Origin: an uncultured Selenomonadales bacterium
GTDB lineage: Bacteria > Bacillota > Negativicutes > Selenomonadales > Selenomonadaceae
Length of the DNA: 20,157 nucleotides
Assembly (NCBI GenBank): GCA_937910665.1
Contig: CALEPR010000116.1
Coordinates: forward strand, 1 to 20,157
Reading direction: 5' to 3'
Part shown: piece after piece, positions 1 through 7,705 of the stretch
Layout: every line of letters starts with the position of its first letter
Numbering within the stretch: the first letter of the stretch is position 1
Notes under the pieces: generated by a model
Told to the model about the DNA's origin: nothing
Database searches by the model: none
What the model saw: only the letters and a program-made list of their open reading frames with translations
Made by a program: the position numbers and the translations under genes

Positions 1-313
<313 letters not shown>

Positions 314-372
314 CCCACTCTCCCTAATGCGTTTCTTTCCTGTGTGTTTTTCAGCGAACTGCTTTAACAGTT

Positions 373-490
373 CCTTCGGCGTTGATTGGAATGCGGCTCA
401 CCTGTTCCCTTTCCGAACACAGCAGTTAAGCGTATTTCCGCCTAAAATACTCCGCTGGCGACGGCGCGGTAACATTGGTTTTCGCCGATT
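373..490 (+). rRNA. rrf: 5S ribosomal RNA
   Basis: A 5S rRNA lies about 60 bases after the 23S end. The hallmark loop CCGAACAC is at 413-420, followed by AGCAGTTAAG at 421-430, with helix III formed by CTGTTC and GAACACAG. Helix II is AATGCG pairing with CGTATT. The terminal helix is short: CGGCG at 377-381 pairs with CGCCG at 483-487 plus one flanking pair, so the outer ends are estimated. The sequence departs from the Bacillus consensus but keeps the whole fold. Confidence 0.85.
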
Positions 491-541
491 AAATTATGCG
501 GCTTTGGAGTCCTTTCAAAGTCGTTTTACTTTATCTCGCCC

Positions 542-618
542 GGCGGCTCTGGTGAAGTGGTCAACACGTCGGATTGTGGCTCCGATATGCGTGGGTTCGA
601 TCCCCACGAGTCGCCCCA
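542..618 (+). tRNA. tRNA-His (anticodon GTG)
   Basis: A full cloverleaf can be drawn. The acceptor stem GCGGCTC (543-549) pairs with GAGTCGC (608-614). The anticodon loop TTGTGGC, with anticodon GTG, is closed by TCGGA/TCCGA. The T stem is GTGGG/CCCAC around TTCGATC. A G precedes the acceptor stem (542) opposite discriminator C615, the special G-1:C73 pair of histidine tRNAs. CCA is encoded at 616-618. It sits in the ribosomal operon and is probably co-transcribed with it. Confidence 0.93.
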
Positions 619-621
619 CTC

Positions 622-697
<76 letters not shown>

Positions 698-781
698 TTT
701 TTTTATTTTTGAAAAAAACTTTCTGAAGTGACAACTTTTGCACTGATTGTTTGCAAATTACAGGTGTTTCTCTTGTACTTT

Positions 782-787
782 TATAAT
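782..787 (+). promoter_or_regulatory. Possible -10 box (TATAAT) upstream of phoH
   Basis: A perfect TATAAT lies 116 bases before the proposed phoH start, in the 205-base gap between tRNA-Trp and phoH. No good -35 hexamer is found 16-18 bases upstream and there is no TG extension, so this is only a candidate. The rest of the gap is A/T-rich and shows no other clear structure. Confidence 0.25.
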
Positions 788-902
788 GCTTTTGACTTAC
801 AAAAAAGTTGAAAGATTTTTTTGTTTTACATTCCTGCGTACTATTACTCCGGCATCAATAAATTCCACGTCATAAAAATTAAATCACGAGCATATACGGA
901 GC

Positions 903-1985
903 TTGAAAAGACTTAAAGATTTTTTTTGGTTATTTTTAATCGCCGGAGTAATAATTTACTATGATGGAAATTTCCTTTGTTTCGGTGACAACACTTTTAC
1001 ATGGAAAGGCGATAAAAGAAACTTGACAACGAAAAAAATTGAACTTACCAACTTTGAGGAAACTCAGGCAATTTTAGGCGAACGAGATGAATTTTTGCAA
1101 ATGGTTGACAGAAAATTCGGATGCAGAGTTGTCAGCCGCGGAAATTTTATCGAACTTCATGGAGATTTTTCCGAAGTTAGTCGGGCAGAGAAGGTTATCT
1201 TGGAACTTCAAAAACTTTATCGAAATGTAGGTATCATTTCTATAGAGGATGTGTCGGGCGTTATTAAACTCGTTAAAACTAATCGGTCGGACGAGATGCA
1301 GAAAATTTTCGGTGAAACGATTATTGTTGCGGCGAATGGCAAACACATTCACGCGAAAAGTTTAGGGCAACAAAATTACATTGAGGCACTAAAAAAAAAT
1401 GTTGTAACTTTCGGAGTAGGGGCGGCAGGTACAGGGAAAACTTTTTTGGCGGTGGCAATGGCAGCTTACTATTTGCGTGTTCGTGGAGTAAAAAAAATTA
1501 TTTTGACGCGACCGGCTGTTGAGGCGGGGGAAAAATTAGGTTTTTTGCCCGGCGATATGCAGGAGAAAGTGGATCCTTATCTTCGTCCACTTTATGATGC
1601 GTTGCAGGAGATACTTGGCTTTGATATGTACCAAAAATTTTTTTCGCGCGGAGTGATTGAAATTGCTCCACTTGCTTATATGCGTGGGCGAACTTTGAGT
1701 GATGCTTTTATAATTTTGGACGAAGCCCAGAACACCACTAGTAAACAAATGAAAATGTTTTTGACGCGACTGGGGTTCAATTCGCGTATGGCAATTACGG
1801 GGGATTTAAGTCAAATTGATCTGCCACACGGGGTAAAATCGGGACTTGGAGAAGCAGTTGAAATTCTGAAAGGCGTTAAGGGTGTGGGCATTTGCGAAAT
1901 GGATTCGATTGATGTTGTTCGTCACGAGATTGTTTCAAAAATTATTGACGCTTATGACAGGTTTGATGCGTTTATGGAATTTTGA
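903..1985 (+). CDS. phoH: PhoH-family ATPase (PhoH/YbeZ-like)
   Basis: Cytosolic P-loop ATPase of the PhoH/PhoL (YbeZ) family, usually linked to RNA metabolism and ribosome quality control with the RNase YbeY. Numbered from the TTG at 903, Walker A GAAGTGKT is at 173-180, Walker B FIILDEAQN at 269-277 and the TGDLSQID sensor region at 299-306. The N-terminal KH-like part (about 45-125) also fits the family. The start is uncertain. TTG at 903 lies right behind GGAGC but adds about 40 residues that include a hydrophobic stretch (FFWLFLIAGVIIYY, 7-20) not usual in PhoH. A second TTG at 1023, about 11 bases after AAGG, would begin near the normal family start and give 320 residues. The usual partner gene ybeY is not next to it. 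Confidence 0.9.
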   Translation: MKRLKDFFWLFLIAGVIIYYDGNFLCFGDNTFTWKGDKRNLTTKKIELTNFEETQAILGERDEFLQMVDRKFGCRVVSRGNFIELHGDFSEVSRAEKVILELQKLYRNVGIISIEDVSGVIKLVKTNRSDEMQKIFGETIIVAANGKHIHAKSLGQQNYIEALKKNVVTFGVGAAGTGKTFLAVAMAAYYLRVRGVKKIILTRPAVEAGEKLGFLPGDMQEKVDPYLRPLYDALQEILGFDMYQKFFSRGVIEIAPLAYMRGRTLSDAFIILDEAQNTTSKQMKMFLTRLGFNSRMAITGDLSQIDLPHGVKSGLGEAVEILKGVKGVGICEMDSIDVVRHEIVSKIIDAYDRFDAFMEF

Positions 1986-2333
1986 AAAATTGTTCTGCAG
2001 AGAGAGATGTAGATGTAAAAAATTTTTCTGTAAATAACGTCTTCCATAAAATCGAGTTGGAGTTCAAATTAGCAATCATTCCTCAGACGGAAATGTAAAA
2101 TGGTTTGTGTAAGTGAAATTATGCAAACTATTTTTTTTATGGAGTGAGTGCCATGAAAAAAATTGGAATACGTTGGGCAGAATAATAGCGGAGACTGACT
2201 AATTCGTTGTGAGGGTAGAAAGTAAATGAAATTTTTAACGCCGCAAAAATTTTTCTTGCAAAAAAAAATTTACGCCCAACTCTTTAACGCCGAGATTTTT
2301 TCTGATAAAATTTTTTGCAAAGGAAGTGGAAAA
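1986..2333 (+). other. 348-base gap between phoH and trmD
   Basis: No convincing gene is seen here. A mini reading frame of ten codons (MKKIGIRWAE) starts at 2153 behind GGAGTGAGTG and ends at 2185. It could be a leader peptide, a gene remnant or chance. A longer in-frame start for trmD exists at 2226, but the added 36 residues (Lys/Phe-rich) do not belong to the TrmD family. No clear terminator hairpin or promoter pair was found, although one boundary must lie here if phoH and trmD are separate units. Confidence 0.4.
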
Positions 2334-3011
2334 ATGTTAGTCGATGTCATTACGCTTTTTCCTGAAATGTTTTCTTCGCCTTTCGCCGACAGCATAATTA
2401 AACGCGCCATTGACAGAAAAATTTTGCGGATAAATTTTACTCAGCTCCGCGACTTTGCTTTTGACAAACATAAGCAAGTTGATGATTCTCCTTTCGGCGG
2501 CGGCAGCGGAATGGTTTTGAAACCTGAGCCAATGTATCGAGCTGTCAGAAATGTTTTAAGTCGCGATGAAAATTTGTCGCGAAAAATTATTATTACCGAC
2601 CCGAGCGGAAAAGTTTTCAATCAGTCGAAGGCAAAGGAACTTTCAACTTTCGACAGACTGATTTTTATTTGCGGACATTATGAAGGCTTCGACGCAAGAA
2701 TTTATGACTTGGCAGATGAATTGATTTCGATCGGCGACTTTGTTTTGACAGGCGGCGAACTTCCTGCGATGGTGATTATCGACGCGGTTGCAAGAATGTT
2801 GCCGGGCGTTTTGGGCTCGGAAGATTCTGCGCGGACTGATTCATTTTTCGACGGACTTTTAAGTTTTCCGCAATACACCAGACCGCAAGATTTTGAAGGC
2901 AAAAAAGTTCCTGAAATTTTACTTTCTGGACACCATGCGAATATTGAAAAGTGGCGGCGTGAAAAATCTTTGGAAATTACAAAACTTCGCAGACCGGATT
3001 TACTGAAATAA
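2334..3011 (+). CDS. trmD: tRNA (guanine-N1)-methyltransferase TrmD
   Basis: Methylates G37 of tRNAs with a G at position 36, using S-adenosylmethionine, to prevent +1 frameshifting. It acts in the cytosol as a homodimer with a trefoil knot. From ATG 2334 (225 residues, near the usual 230-250) the protein opens with the typical DVITLFPEMF. It has SPFGGGSGMVLKPEP at 52-66, the knot motif ICGHYEGFDARI at 112-123 and the S-adenosylmethionine loop SIGDFVLTGGELPA at 132-145. Arg154 and Asp169 fall at the same numbers as the catalytic pair of the E. coli enzyme. AAAGGAAG just before 2334 decides the start over an in-frame ATG at 2226. Its usual partners rpsP, rimM and rplS are absent. The next gene is rbfA, which has its own promoter. 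Confidence 0.95.
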   Translation: MLVDVITLFPEMFSSPFADSIIKRAIDRKILRINFTQLRDFAFDKHKQVDDSPFGGGSGMVLKPEPMYRAVRNVLSRDENLSRKIIITDPSGKVFNQSKAKELSTFDRLIFICGHYEGFDARIYDLADELISIGDFVLTGGELPAMVIIDAVARMLPGVLGSEDSARTDSFFDGLLSFPQYTRPQDFEGKKVPEILLSGHHANIEKWRREKSLEITKLRRPDLLK

Positions 3012-3012
3012 T

Positions 3013-3041
3013 TTTTCCATTACAAAAAAATATGTTATACT
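3013..3041 (+). promoter_or_regulatory. Extended -10 promoter for rbfA-nrnA-truB
   Basis: TGT-TATACT at 3033-3041 is a near-perfect extended -10 element, 31 bases before the rbfA start codon. The -35 region (TTTTCC at 3013-3018, 17-base spacer) is poor, which is normal for extended -10 promoters. It starts only two bases after the trmD stop codon, so transcription would begin near 3048 and serve rbfA, nrnA and truB. Confidence 0.55.
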
Positions 3042-3072
3042 ACAGAAAAATTTTTGTCTTGTGAGGTAGAAA

Positions 3073-3447
3073 ATGAGCAGTCAACTTAGGATAGAAAAAT
3101 TGCAGGAACTTATCAAGCAAGAAATGAGTAAAATGCTCCTGCGCGAAATTAAAGATCCGCGAATTGGTTTTGTCACCGTCACCGACGTAGAAATGACAGG
3201 CGACTTGCGCGACGCGAAAATTTATGTCAGCATTATGGGCGATGAAAAAAAAGTTCAAGATTCTCTGAAAGGTTTGCAAAGTGCGCTGGGATTTATTCGC
3301 CGCGAAATTGGCAAGAGGATTCGACTTCGTTTCACGCCTGAAATTTCTTTCGCGCTGGATACTTCACTCGATTACAGCGAACACATTCAAAAAATTTTAC
3401 TGGAAATTGAAAAGGAAGGAGCGAAACAAAATGAAGATAACTCTTGA
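3073..3447 (+). CDS. rbfA: Ribosome-binding factor A
   Basis: RbfA binds the immature 30S subunit and helps the 5' end of 16S rRNA mature, which matters most in the cold. The 124-residue protein has the family length and core: EKLQELIKQEMSKML near the N-terminus, KDPRIGFVTVTDVEMTGDL around residues 27-45 (the KH-type fold with the conserved DPR), and RREIGKRIRLRFTPEISF near 76-93. It starts at ATG 3073 behind GTGAGGTAG. It overlaps nrnA by 17 bases, so the two are translationally coupled. The order rbfA-nrnA-truB is the conserved tail of the nusA-infB operon, but nusA and infB are not in front of it here. Confidence 0.95.
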   Translation: MSSQLRIEKLQELIKQEMSKMLLREIKDPRIGFVTVTDVEMTGDLRDAKIYVSIMGDEKKVQDSLKGLQSALGFIRREIGKRIRLRFTPEISFALDTSLDYSEHIQKILLEIEKEGAKQNEDNS

Positions 3448-4441
3448 TGAAGTTGCAAAAAAAATTTCCGACGCTGAAAAAATTTTAGTCACGGCACATA
3501 TCAATCCCGACGGCGACGCGATCGGCTCGACGCTGGCGATGCTTCAAATTCTCCGCACCATGAATAAAAAAGTTTTCGCCTACATTGATGACAAGTTGCC
3601 AAAAAATTTTGTAACGCTTCCTTTTGCCGAAGAAATTCAGCGTCCGCAGGAGAATGAAAAAATTTCTGCCGACCTCTTGATAATTTTGGACACCGCCCCC
3701 GACAGAATTGGAAAAGTTTTGGAAATTACCGACGCACCAATTTTAAATATCGATCACCACATCACAAATAAAAATGAAGAAAATTTTTTGTATGTCGAGG
3801 CGACGGCTGCGGCAACTTGCGAAATAATTTTTCACCTTACAAAAATTCTCGGCGCGAATATTACAGAGGATATTGCAATTTGTCTTTACACAGGATTGGC
3901 GACTGACACAGGATTTTTCAATTACTCGAACACAAAGCCTGCAACTTTTCGTGCGGCGGCTGAACTTGTTGAGTGCGGAGTTAAACCGAATTTGATTGCC
4001 GAAAACGTCGAGAAAAGAACTGCCCGGGAAGTTCAAGTTACTTCTGCCGCACTTCAAACGGCAAAACTTTTTTACGACGGCAAAGTTGTCGGAATGTTTA
4101 TTGATGAAAATCTTGCGAAGAAAACGGACACGACCGAAGGCTTGATAGATTTAATTCGCGTGATTGATTCTGTGGACGTGGCATTTTTGCTGACTTGCAA
4201 GGGCGAAAAAATTTGTCGCGTTTCGATGCGTTCAAAGACTGTCGATGTTTCAAAAATCGCGCAGAAACTTGGTGGCGGCGGTCATGTTCGTGCGGCAGGT
4301 TGTACGCTGGAAAAAAGTTTTGACGACGCGAAAAATATTTTGATTCGCGCGATTGGCGAATTTATGGTTGAAACAAAAAAAATTTCTCCCGCCGAGTTCG
4401 AGGAGGACAAAGAAACTTTGCTTGCCGATTTTGAAAATTAG
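3431..4441 (+). CDS. nrnA: DHH-family nanoRNase / pAp phosphatase NrnA
   Basis: Bifunctional DHH-DHHA1 enzyme that degrades very short RNAs (and pGpG in some species) and can remove the 3' phosphate of pAp. It is cytosolic and needs Mn2+. Starting at ATG 3431 behind AAGGAG, the 336-residue protein shows DHH motif I HINPDGDAIGS (23-33), the motif II aspartate in DTAP (87-90), the signature DHH (108-110), and GLATDTGFFNYSNT (155-168) in the catalytic half. The C-terminal DHHA1 substrate motif GGGGHVRAAGC is at 281-291. An in-frame start at 3281 would lie inside rbfA and is rejected. The start overlaps the rbfA end. The neighbour order matches other Firmicutes. Confidence 0.95.
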   Translation: MKITLDEVAKKISDAEKILVTAHINPDGDAIGSTLAMLQILRTMNKKVFAYIDDKLPKNFVTLPFAEEIQRPQENEKISADLLIILDTAPDRIGKVLEITDAPILNIDHHITNKNEENFLYVEATAAATCEIIFHLTKILGANITEDIAICLYTGLATDTGFFNYSNTKPATFRAAAELVECGVKPNLIAENVEKRTAREVQVTSAALQTAKLFYDGKVVGMFIDENLAKKTDTTEGLIDLIRVIDSVDVAFLLTCKGEKICRVSMRSKTVDVSKIAQKLGGGGHVRAAGCTLEKSFDDAKNILIRAIGEFMVETKKISPAEFEEDKETLLADFEN

Positions 4442-4447
4442 AAAGTT

Positions 4448-5299
4448 ATGGATGGATTTATAAATTTAAACAAGCCGAAAAATTTTACAAGTCACGACGC
4501 AGTTAATTTAGTGCGAAAAATTTTTCAGACAAAAAAAGTCGGTCACGGCGGAACTTTGGATCCGGCGGCTGAAGGAGTTTTACCTGTGGCAGTCGGCAGG
4601 GCAACGAAGTTTCTTGAATACATTTCGGACTGTGACAAAACTTATCGCGCAGAAATTTTTTTCGGACTTGAAACTGACAGTGGGGACTTGGACGGCGAAG
4701 TTATTTTTCAGACAGAAAATTTTTCAATGCCGACACTCAATAAACTTCAGGCGGCGGCAAAAAATTTTGTCGGTGAAATTGAACAGACTCCGCCGAAATA
4801 TTCCGCGATAAAGATTTCAGGTCGCAAAGCGTACGACTTGGCAAGAAAGAATGTTGATTTTGAAATTCCTGCGCGACTTGTAAAAATAAACAGTTTTAAA
4901 ATTCTGCAGGTTGAAAAAAATTTTGTCACAGTCGAAGTTGACTGCGCGAAAGGAACTTACATCAGAAGTCTTGCAGTTGACTTTGGAAAATTTTTTAAAA
5001 TTCCTGCTACGCTGAAAAGTTTGCAGAGGACGCGCGTCGGAAAATTTTTTCTGGAAGATTCTGCAGGTATTGAGGAATTAAAAATTTCTCCGCAAAAATT
5101 TTTACAGCCGATTGAAAGTTGTCTAGAGTTTGAAAAATTTAATTTGCCTTCGCACAGAGTGAAAGCATTTTTGAGCGGACTTTCCACGACCGTGAAACTT
5201 TCAGACAAAATTGTTAAAGTTTATGACGGTGAAAAATTTTTAGGCGTTGGCAAGATTTTGGACGGCGAATTAAAATCTGAAAAATTGGCTTGCATCTGA
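4448..5299 (+). CDS. truB: tRNA pseudouridine-55 synthase TruB
   Basis: Converts U55 in the T loop of most tRNAs to pseudouridine. The 283-residue protein begins GFINLNKPKNFTSHD, typical of the family. The catalytic motif VGHGGTLDPAAEGVLPV has the nucleophile at Asp38. KTYRAEIFFGLETDSGDLDG follows, then KISGRKAYDLAR at about 122-133 and the TruB signature CAKGTYIRSLAVDFG at about 165-179, with a C-terminal PUA-like part. ATG 4448 lies six bases after the nrnA stop with no strong ribosome-binding site, which suggests coupling to nrnA. ribF, which usually follows truB, is missing. A terminator begins at its stop codon. Confidence 0.95.
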   Translation: MDGFINLNKPKNFTSHDAVNLVRKIFQTKKVGHGGTLDPAAEGVLPVAVGRATKFLEYISDCDKTYRAEIFFGLETDSGDLDGEVIFQTENFSMPTLNKLQAAAKNFVGEIEQTPPKYSAIKISGRKAYDLARKNVDFEIPARLVKINSFKILQVEKNFVTVEVDCAKGTYIRSLAVDFGKFFKIPATLKSLQRTRVGKFFLEDSAGIEELKISPQKFLQPIESCLEFEKFNLPSHRVKAFLSGLSTTVKLSDKIVKVYDGEKFLGVGKILDGELKSEKLACI

Positions 5300-5319
5300 A
5301 AAAAGTTGCAAGTTTTTTT
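5289..5319 (+). terminator. Intrinsic terminator after truB
   Basis: CTTGCA (5289-5294) pairs with TGCAAG (5307-5312) around a 12-base A-rich loop and is followed by seven T residues (5313-5319). The truB stop codon (5297-5299) lies within the loop. The stem is short, so strength is uncertain, but a strong promoter starts right after it, which supports a unit boundary. Confidence 0.5.
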
Positions 5320-5326
5320 ATTTGAC

Positions 5327-5355
5327 TTGACCAACTTTAAAAGATTGAGTAAAAT
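5327..5355 (+). promoter_or_regulatory. Sigma-A-type promoter for the aroF-his block
   Basis: TTGACC (5327-5332) and TAAAAT (5350-5355) are separated by exactly 17 bases. The start of transcription would lie near 5362, about 25 bases before the aroF ATG, which leaves room for the AAGGGAG ribosome-binding site at 5370-5376. No operator or riboswitch is visible in such a short leader, so any feedback is probably at the enzyme level. Confidence 0.65.
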
Positions 5356-5386
5356 TTTTTCCGCAAATGAAGGGAGTTTGATAAAA

Positions 5387-6400
5387 ATGATTGTTGTAAT
5401 GTCACCAAGCGCGACGAAGAAAAATATTGATAATGTTATAAAAAAGTTGGAAAGTTTGCATTTGCGTACGCATCTTTCCGAAGGCGAGGACAGAACTATT
5501 GTCGGAGTTATCGGCGACAAAAAAATTATTGCCAACCTCGAAATGGAAATGATGGCAGGCGTTGAAAAAACTGTCCGCATTACAGAAAAATATAAGCTTG
5601 TCAGCCGCGACTTTCATCCGCTGGACACAGTTATTGACGTGGACGGCGTGAAAATTGGCGGCGATGAACTTGTTGTCATGGCTGGACCTTGCAGCGTAGA
5701 AAGTTATGAACAACTTCACGCGGCGGCAGAGGCAGTTAAAAATGCAGGTGCTAAAATTCTGCGCGGAGGAGCTTACAAGCCGAGAACTTCGCCGTACGAC
5801 TTTCAGGGACTTGGCGAGGAAGGTTTAAAACTTTTGCGTCAAGTGGCTGATGAATTTGGAATGAAAGTTGTTACTGAAATTGTTGACCGTGAGGACATTG
5901 AACTTGTTGAAAAGTATGCAGACATTTTGCAAGTCGGCGCGAGAAATATGCAAAACTTTCAGATGCTCAAAGCGTTGGGAAAATCTTCCAAGCCGATTAT
6001 GTTGAAGCGCGGACTTTCTGCAACAATTTCCGAGTGGCTGAACGCTGCTGAATATATCATGGTCGGTGGAAATGAAAATGTAATTTTCTGCGAGCGCGGA
6101 ATCAGAACTTATGAAACTTACACGCGCAATACTTTGGACTTGTCAGCAGTGGCGGCGATTAAAGAACTTTCACACTTGCCGATAATTGTTGATCCAAGTC
6201 ACGGAACCGGACGGCGTTCAATGATCGCGCCGATGTCTAAAGCAGGAATTGCGGCAGGTGCGGACGGTTTAATGATTGAAGTTCATCCGCATCCTGAAGT
6301 TGCACTTTCGGACGGCAACCAATCTTTAACGCCGGAAGATTTTAAAATTTTAATGTCGAACTTGAATGAAATTGCAAAAGCTGTCGGCAAAAAAATTTAG
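5387..6400 (+). CDS. aroF: 3-deoxy-7-phosphoheptulonate (DAHP) synthase, type I-beta
   Basis: Condenses phosphoenolpyruvate with erythrose 4-phosphate, the first step of the shikimate pathway to Phe, Tyr and Trp. From ATG 5387 (337 residues) there is an N-terminal ferredoxin-like domain (1 to about 68; IVVMSPSATKKNIDNVI). In Thermotoga-type enzymes this domain binds Tyr/Phe for feedback inhibition. The TIM barrel follows, with AGPCSVES (99-106; metal ligand Cys102), RGGAYKPRTSPYDFQG (127-142), LQVGARNMQN (181-190), CERGIRTYETYTRNT (235-249), DPSHGTGRR (269-277; metal ligand His272), and Glu298 and Asp309 as likely remaining ligands. The in-frame start at 5306 would overlap the promoter and lacks a ribosome-binding site. 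hisF follows after 14 bases. Confidence 0.95.
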   Translation: MIVVMSPSATKKNIDNVIKKLESLHLRTHLSEGEDRTIVGVIGDKKIIANLEMEMMAGVEKTVRITEKYKLVSRDFHPLDTVIDVDGVKIGGDELVVMAGPCSVESYEQLHAAAEAVKNAGAKILRGGAYKPRTSPYDFQGLGEEGLKLLRQVADEFGMKVVTEIVDREDIELVEKYADILQVGARNMQNFQMLKALGKSSKPIMLKRGLSATISEWLNAAEYIMVGGNENVIFCERGIRTYETYTRNTLDLSAVAAIKELSHLPIIVDPSHGTGRRSMIAPMSKAGIAAGADGLMIEVHPHPEVALSDGNQSLTPEDFKILMSNLNEIAKAVGKKI

Positions 6401-6414
6401 GAGTTAAAATTTAA

Positions 6415-7176
6415 ATGCTTACAAAAAGAATTATTCCCTGCCTCGACGTTAAGGAAGGCAGAGTTGTGAAAGGAACAAATTTTGTCGGACTGCGCGACGC
6501 GGGAGATCCAATCGAACTTGCGAAAAGGTATGACAGCGAACGTGCGGACGAACTTGTTTTTTTAGATATTACTGCAAGTCATGAAAAGCGAGGAACGATG
6601 GTTGACGTTGCAAAAAATTGTGCGGCTCAAGTTTTTATTCCCTTCACTGTCGGCGGAGGAATTAGAACTGTAGAAGATATGCGCGTAATGTTGAAGGCGG
6701 GAGCAGACAAAATTTCTATCAACAGCGCGGCGGTGAAAAATCCTGAATTGATTTCCGAAGGCGCGAAAAAATTTGGCAGTCAATGCGTTGTGCTTGCCGT
6801 CGATGCAAAAAGGCGCGAAGATGATTCAGGTTGGGAAATTTTTTTGAACGGCGGCAGAACTCCGACAGGAATTGACTGCCTTGACTGGGTGAAAAAAGCT
6901 GTCGCACTCGGCGCAGGAGAAATTTTGCTGACTTCAATGGACGCGGACGGCACGAAAGACGGTTACGACATTGATTTAACTCGCGCAGTTTCGGAGGCGG
7001 TGAATGTTCCTGTAATTGCCAGCGGCGGCGCAGGTGAATTGAAACATTTTTTGCAAGTTTTGGTGGACGGCAAAGCTGACGCAGTTTTAGCAGCTTCAGT
7101 CTTTCATTACGGCAAATATACAATTCGCGAAGTTAAAGAATATTTAAAAAGTCACGGCGTTGAAGTTCGGTTTTGA
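6415..7176 (+). CDS. hisF: Imidazole glycerol phosphate synthase, cyclase subunit HisF
   Basis: With the glutaminase HisH, it turns PRFAR and ammonia into imidazole glycerol phosphate and AICAR in histidine synthesis. The 253-residue protein has the family length and two-fold half-barrel pattern: IIPCLDVKEGRVVKGTNF (6-23) with catalytic Asp11, VGGGIRTVEDM (79-89), INSAAVKNP (102-110), VLAVDAKRR with catalytic Asp130, SMDADGTKDGYD (174-185) and ASGGAGE (202-208). The AGGAG ribosome-binding site overlaps the aroF stop codon. hisH and hisA, its usual upstream neighbours, are not in the window, so the histidine pathway is split in this genome. Confidence 0.96.
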   Translation: MLTKRIIPCLDVKEGRVVKGTNFVGLRDAGDPIELAKRYDSERADELVFLDITASHEKRGTMVDVAKNCAAQVFIPFTVGGGIRTVEDMRVMLKAGADKISINSAAVKNPELISEGAKKFGSQCVVLAVDAKRREDDSGWEIFLNGGRTPTGIDCLDWVKKAVALGAGEILLTSMDADGTKDGYDIDLTRAVSEAVNVPVIASGGAGELKHFLQVLVDGKADAVLAASVFHYGKYTIREVKEYLKSHGVEVRF

Positions 7177-7188
7177 GGAGGAATTTGT

Positions 7189-7413
7189 ATGACTTTTGAA
7201 GTTAATTTCGACGACAAAGAAACGCAAATTGTTGAAGATTACATGAAACAAAATGAAATGAATTTTTCTGAGGTTGCAAAACAGGCAATTTTGGAAATGA
7301 TTTTTGCCGATGACGCAGATTTAACTGCTTTTAATCAAGCAATGGAAGAATATAAAAAAAATCCGACAACTTACACTCATGCCGAAGTAAAAAAATGGTT
7401 GGGCTTGCAATGA
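7189..7413 (+). CDS. Antitoxin of a RelB/DUF6290-type toxin-antitoxin pair
   Basis: A 74-residue acidic protein that resembles the ribbon-helix-helix antitoxins annotated RelB or DUF6290. It has a short N-terminal strand (TFEVNFDDKETQIVEDYMKQ), then NFSEVAKQAILEMIF as the helix-turn-helix part of the fold, and the tail EEYKKNPTTYTHAEVKKWLGL, which is characteristic of that family and would wrap the toxin. It presumably neutralises the product of the next gene and represses its own transcription. A GAGGAGG ribosome-binding site lies just ahead. Its stop codon overlaps the toxin start (ATGA), the coupling typical of such pairs. It lies between hisF and hisIE in the same direction. Assignment is by motif pattern and context. 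Confidence 0.85.
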   Translation: MTFEVNFDDKETQIVEDYMKQNEMNFSEVAKQAILEMIFADDADLTAFNQAMEEYKKNPTTYTHAEVKKWLGLQ

Positions 7414-7679
7414 AAAAATATAAACTTGATTACACCATTGACGCAAGAAAGGCATTGAAAAAATTAGATAACTCAATTAAAAACCGAATTATAGGCTGGA
7501 TTGAAAAAAATCTTGAAGACTGTGAAAACCCCCGACAGCATGGAAAGGCATTGACAGGAAATTTAAAAGGCAACTGGCGTTATCGCGTCGGAGATTATAG
7601 AATTATCGCCAAGATTGAGGACGAGGAAATTTTAATAACTGTGGTTGATGTTAATCACAGGCGCGAAGTTTATCGCTGA
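7410..7679 (+). CDS. RelE/ParE-family toxin
   Basis: An 89-residue basic protein of the RelE/ParE superfamily. RelE members cleave mRNA in the ribosomal A site, while ParE members poison gyrase, and sequence alone does not settle which. It has YTIDARKALKKLD at the N-terminus, the core GNWRYRVGDYRIIAKI at about 54-69, and the C-terminal strand VVDVNHRREVYR, where His and Arg residues sit in the family's RelE-like positions. ATG 7410 overlaps the antitoxin stop codon by the ATGA arrangement. An in-frame start five codons upstream is less likely. The core looks complete, with no sign of a frameshift, so the pair is probably active. Confidence 0.87.
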   Translation: MKKYKLDYTIDARKALKKLDNSIKNRIIGWIEKNLEDCENPRQHGKALTGNLKGNWRYRVGDYRIIAKIEDEEILITVVDVNHRREVYR

Positions 7680-7705
7680 AAAGCTTTTTTGAGGAGGCTT
7701 TGAAC

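Noticed and set aside
2153..2185. Ten-codon frame as an amino-acid attenuator leader
   Set aside because: It has one Trp and no run of a single amino acid, no terminator/antiterminator pair follows, and the next gene is not biosynthetic.
2226..2333. Longer start for trmD
   Set aside because: The added 36 residues do not fit TrmD, and ATG 2334 has the AAAGGAAG site and the family's normal N-terminus. Arg154 and Asp169 then match E. coli numbering.
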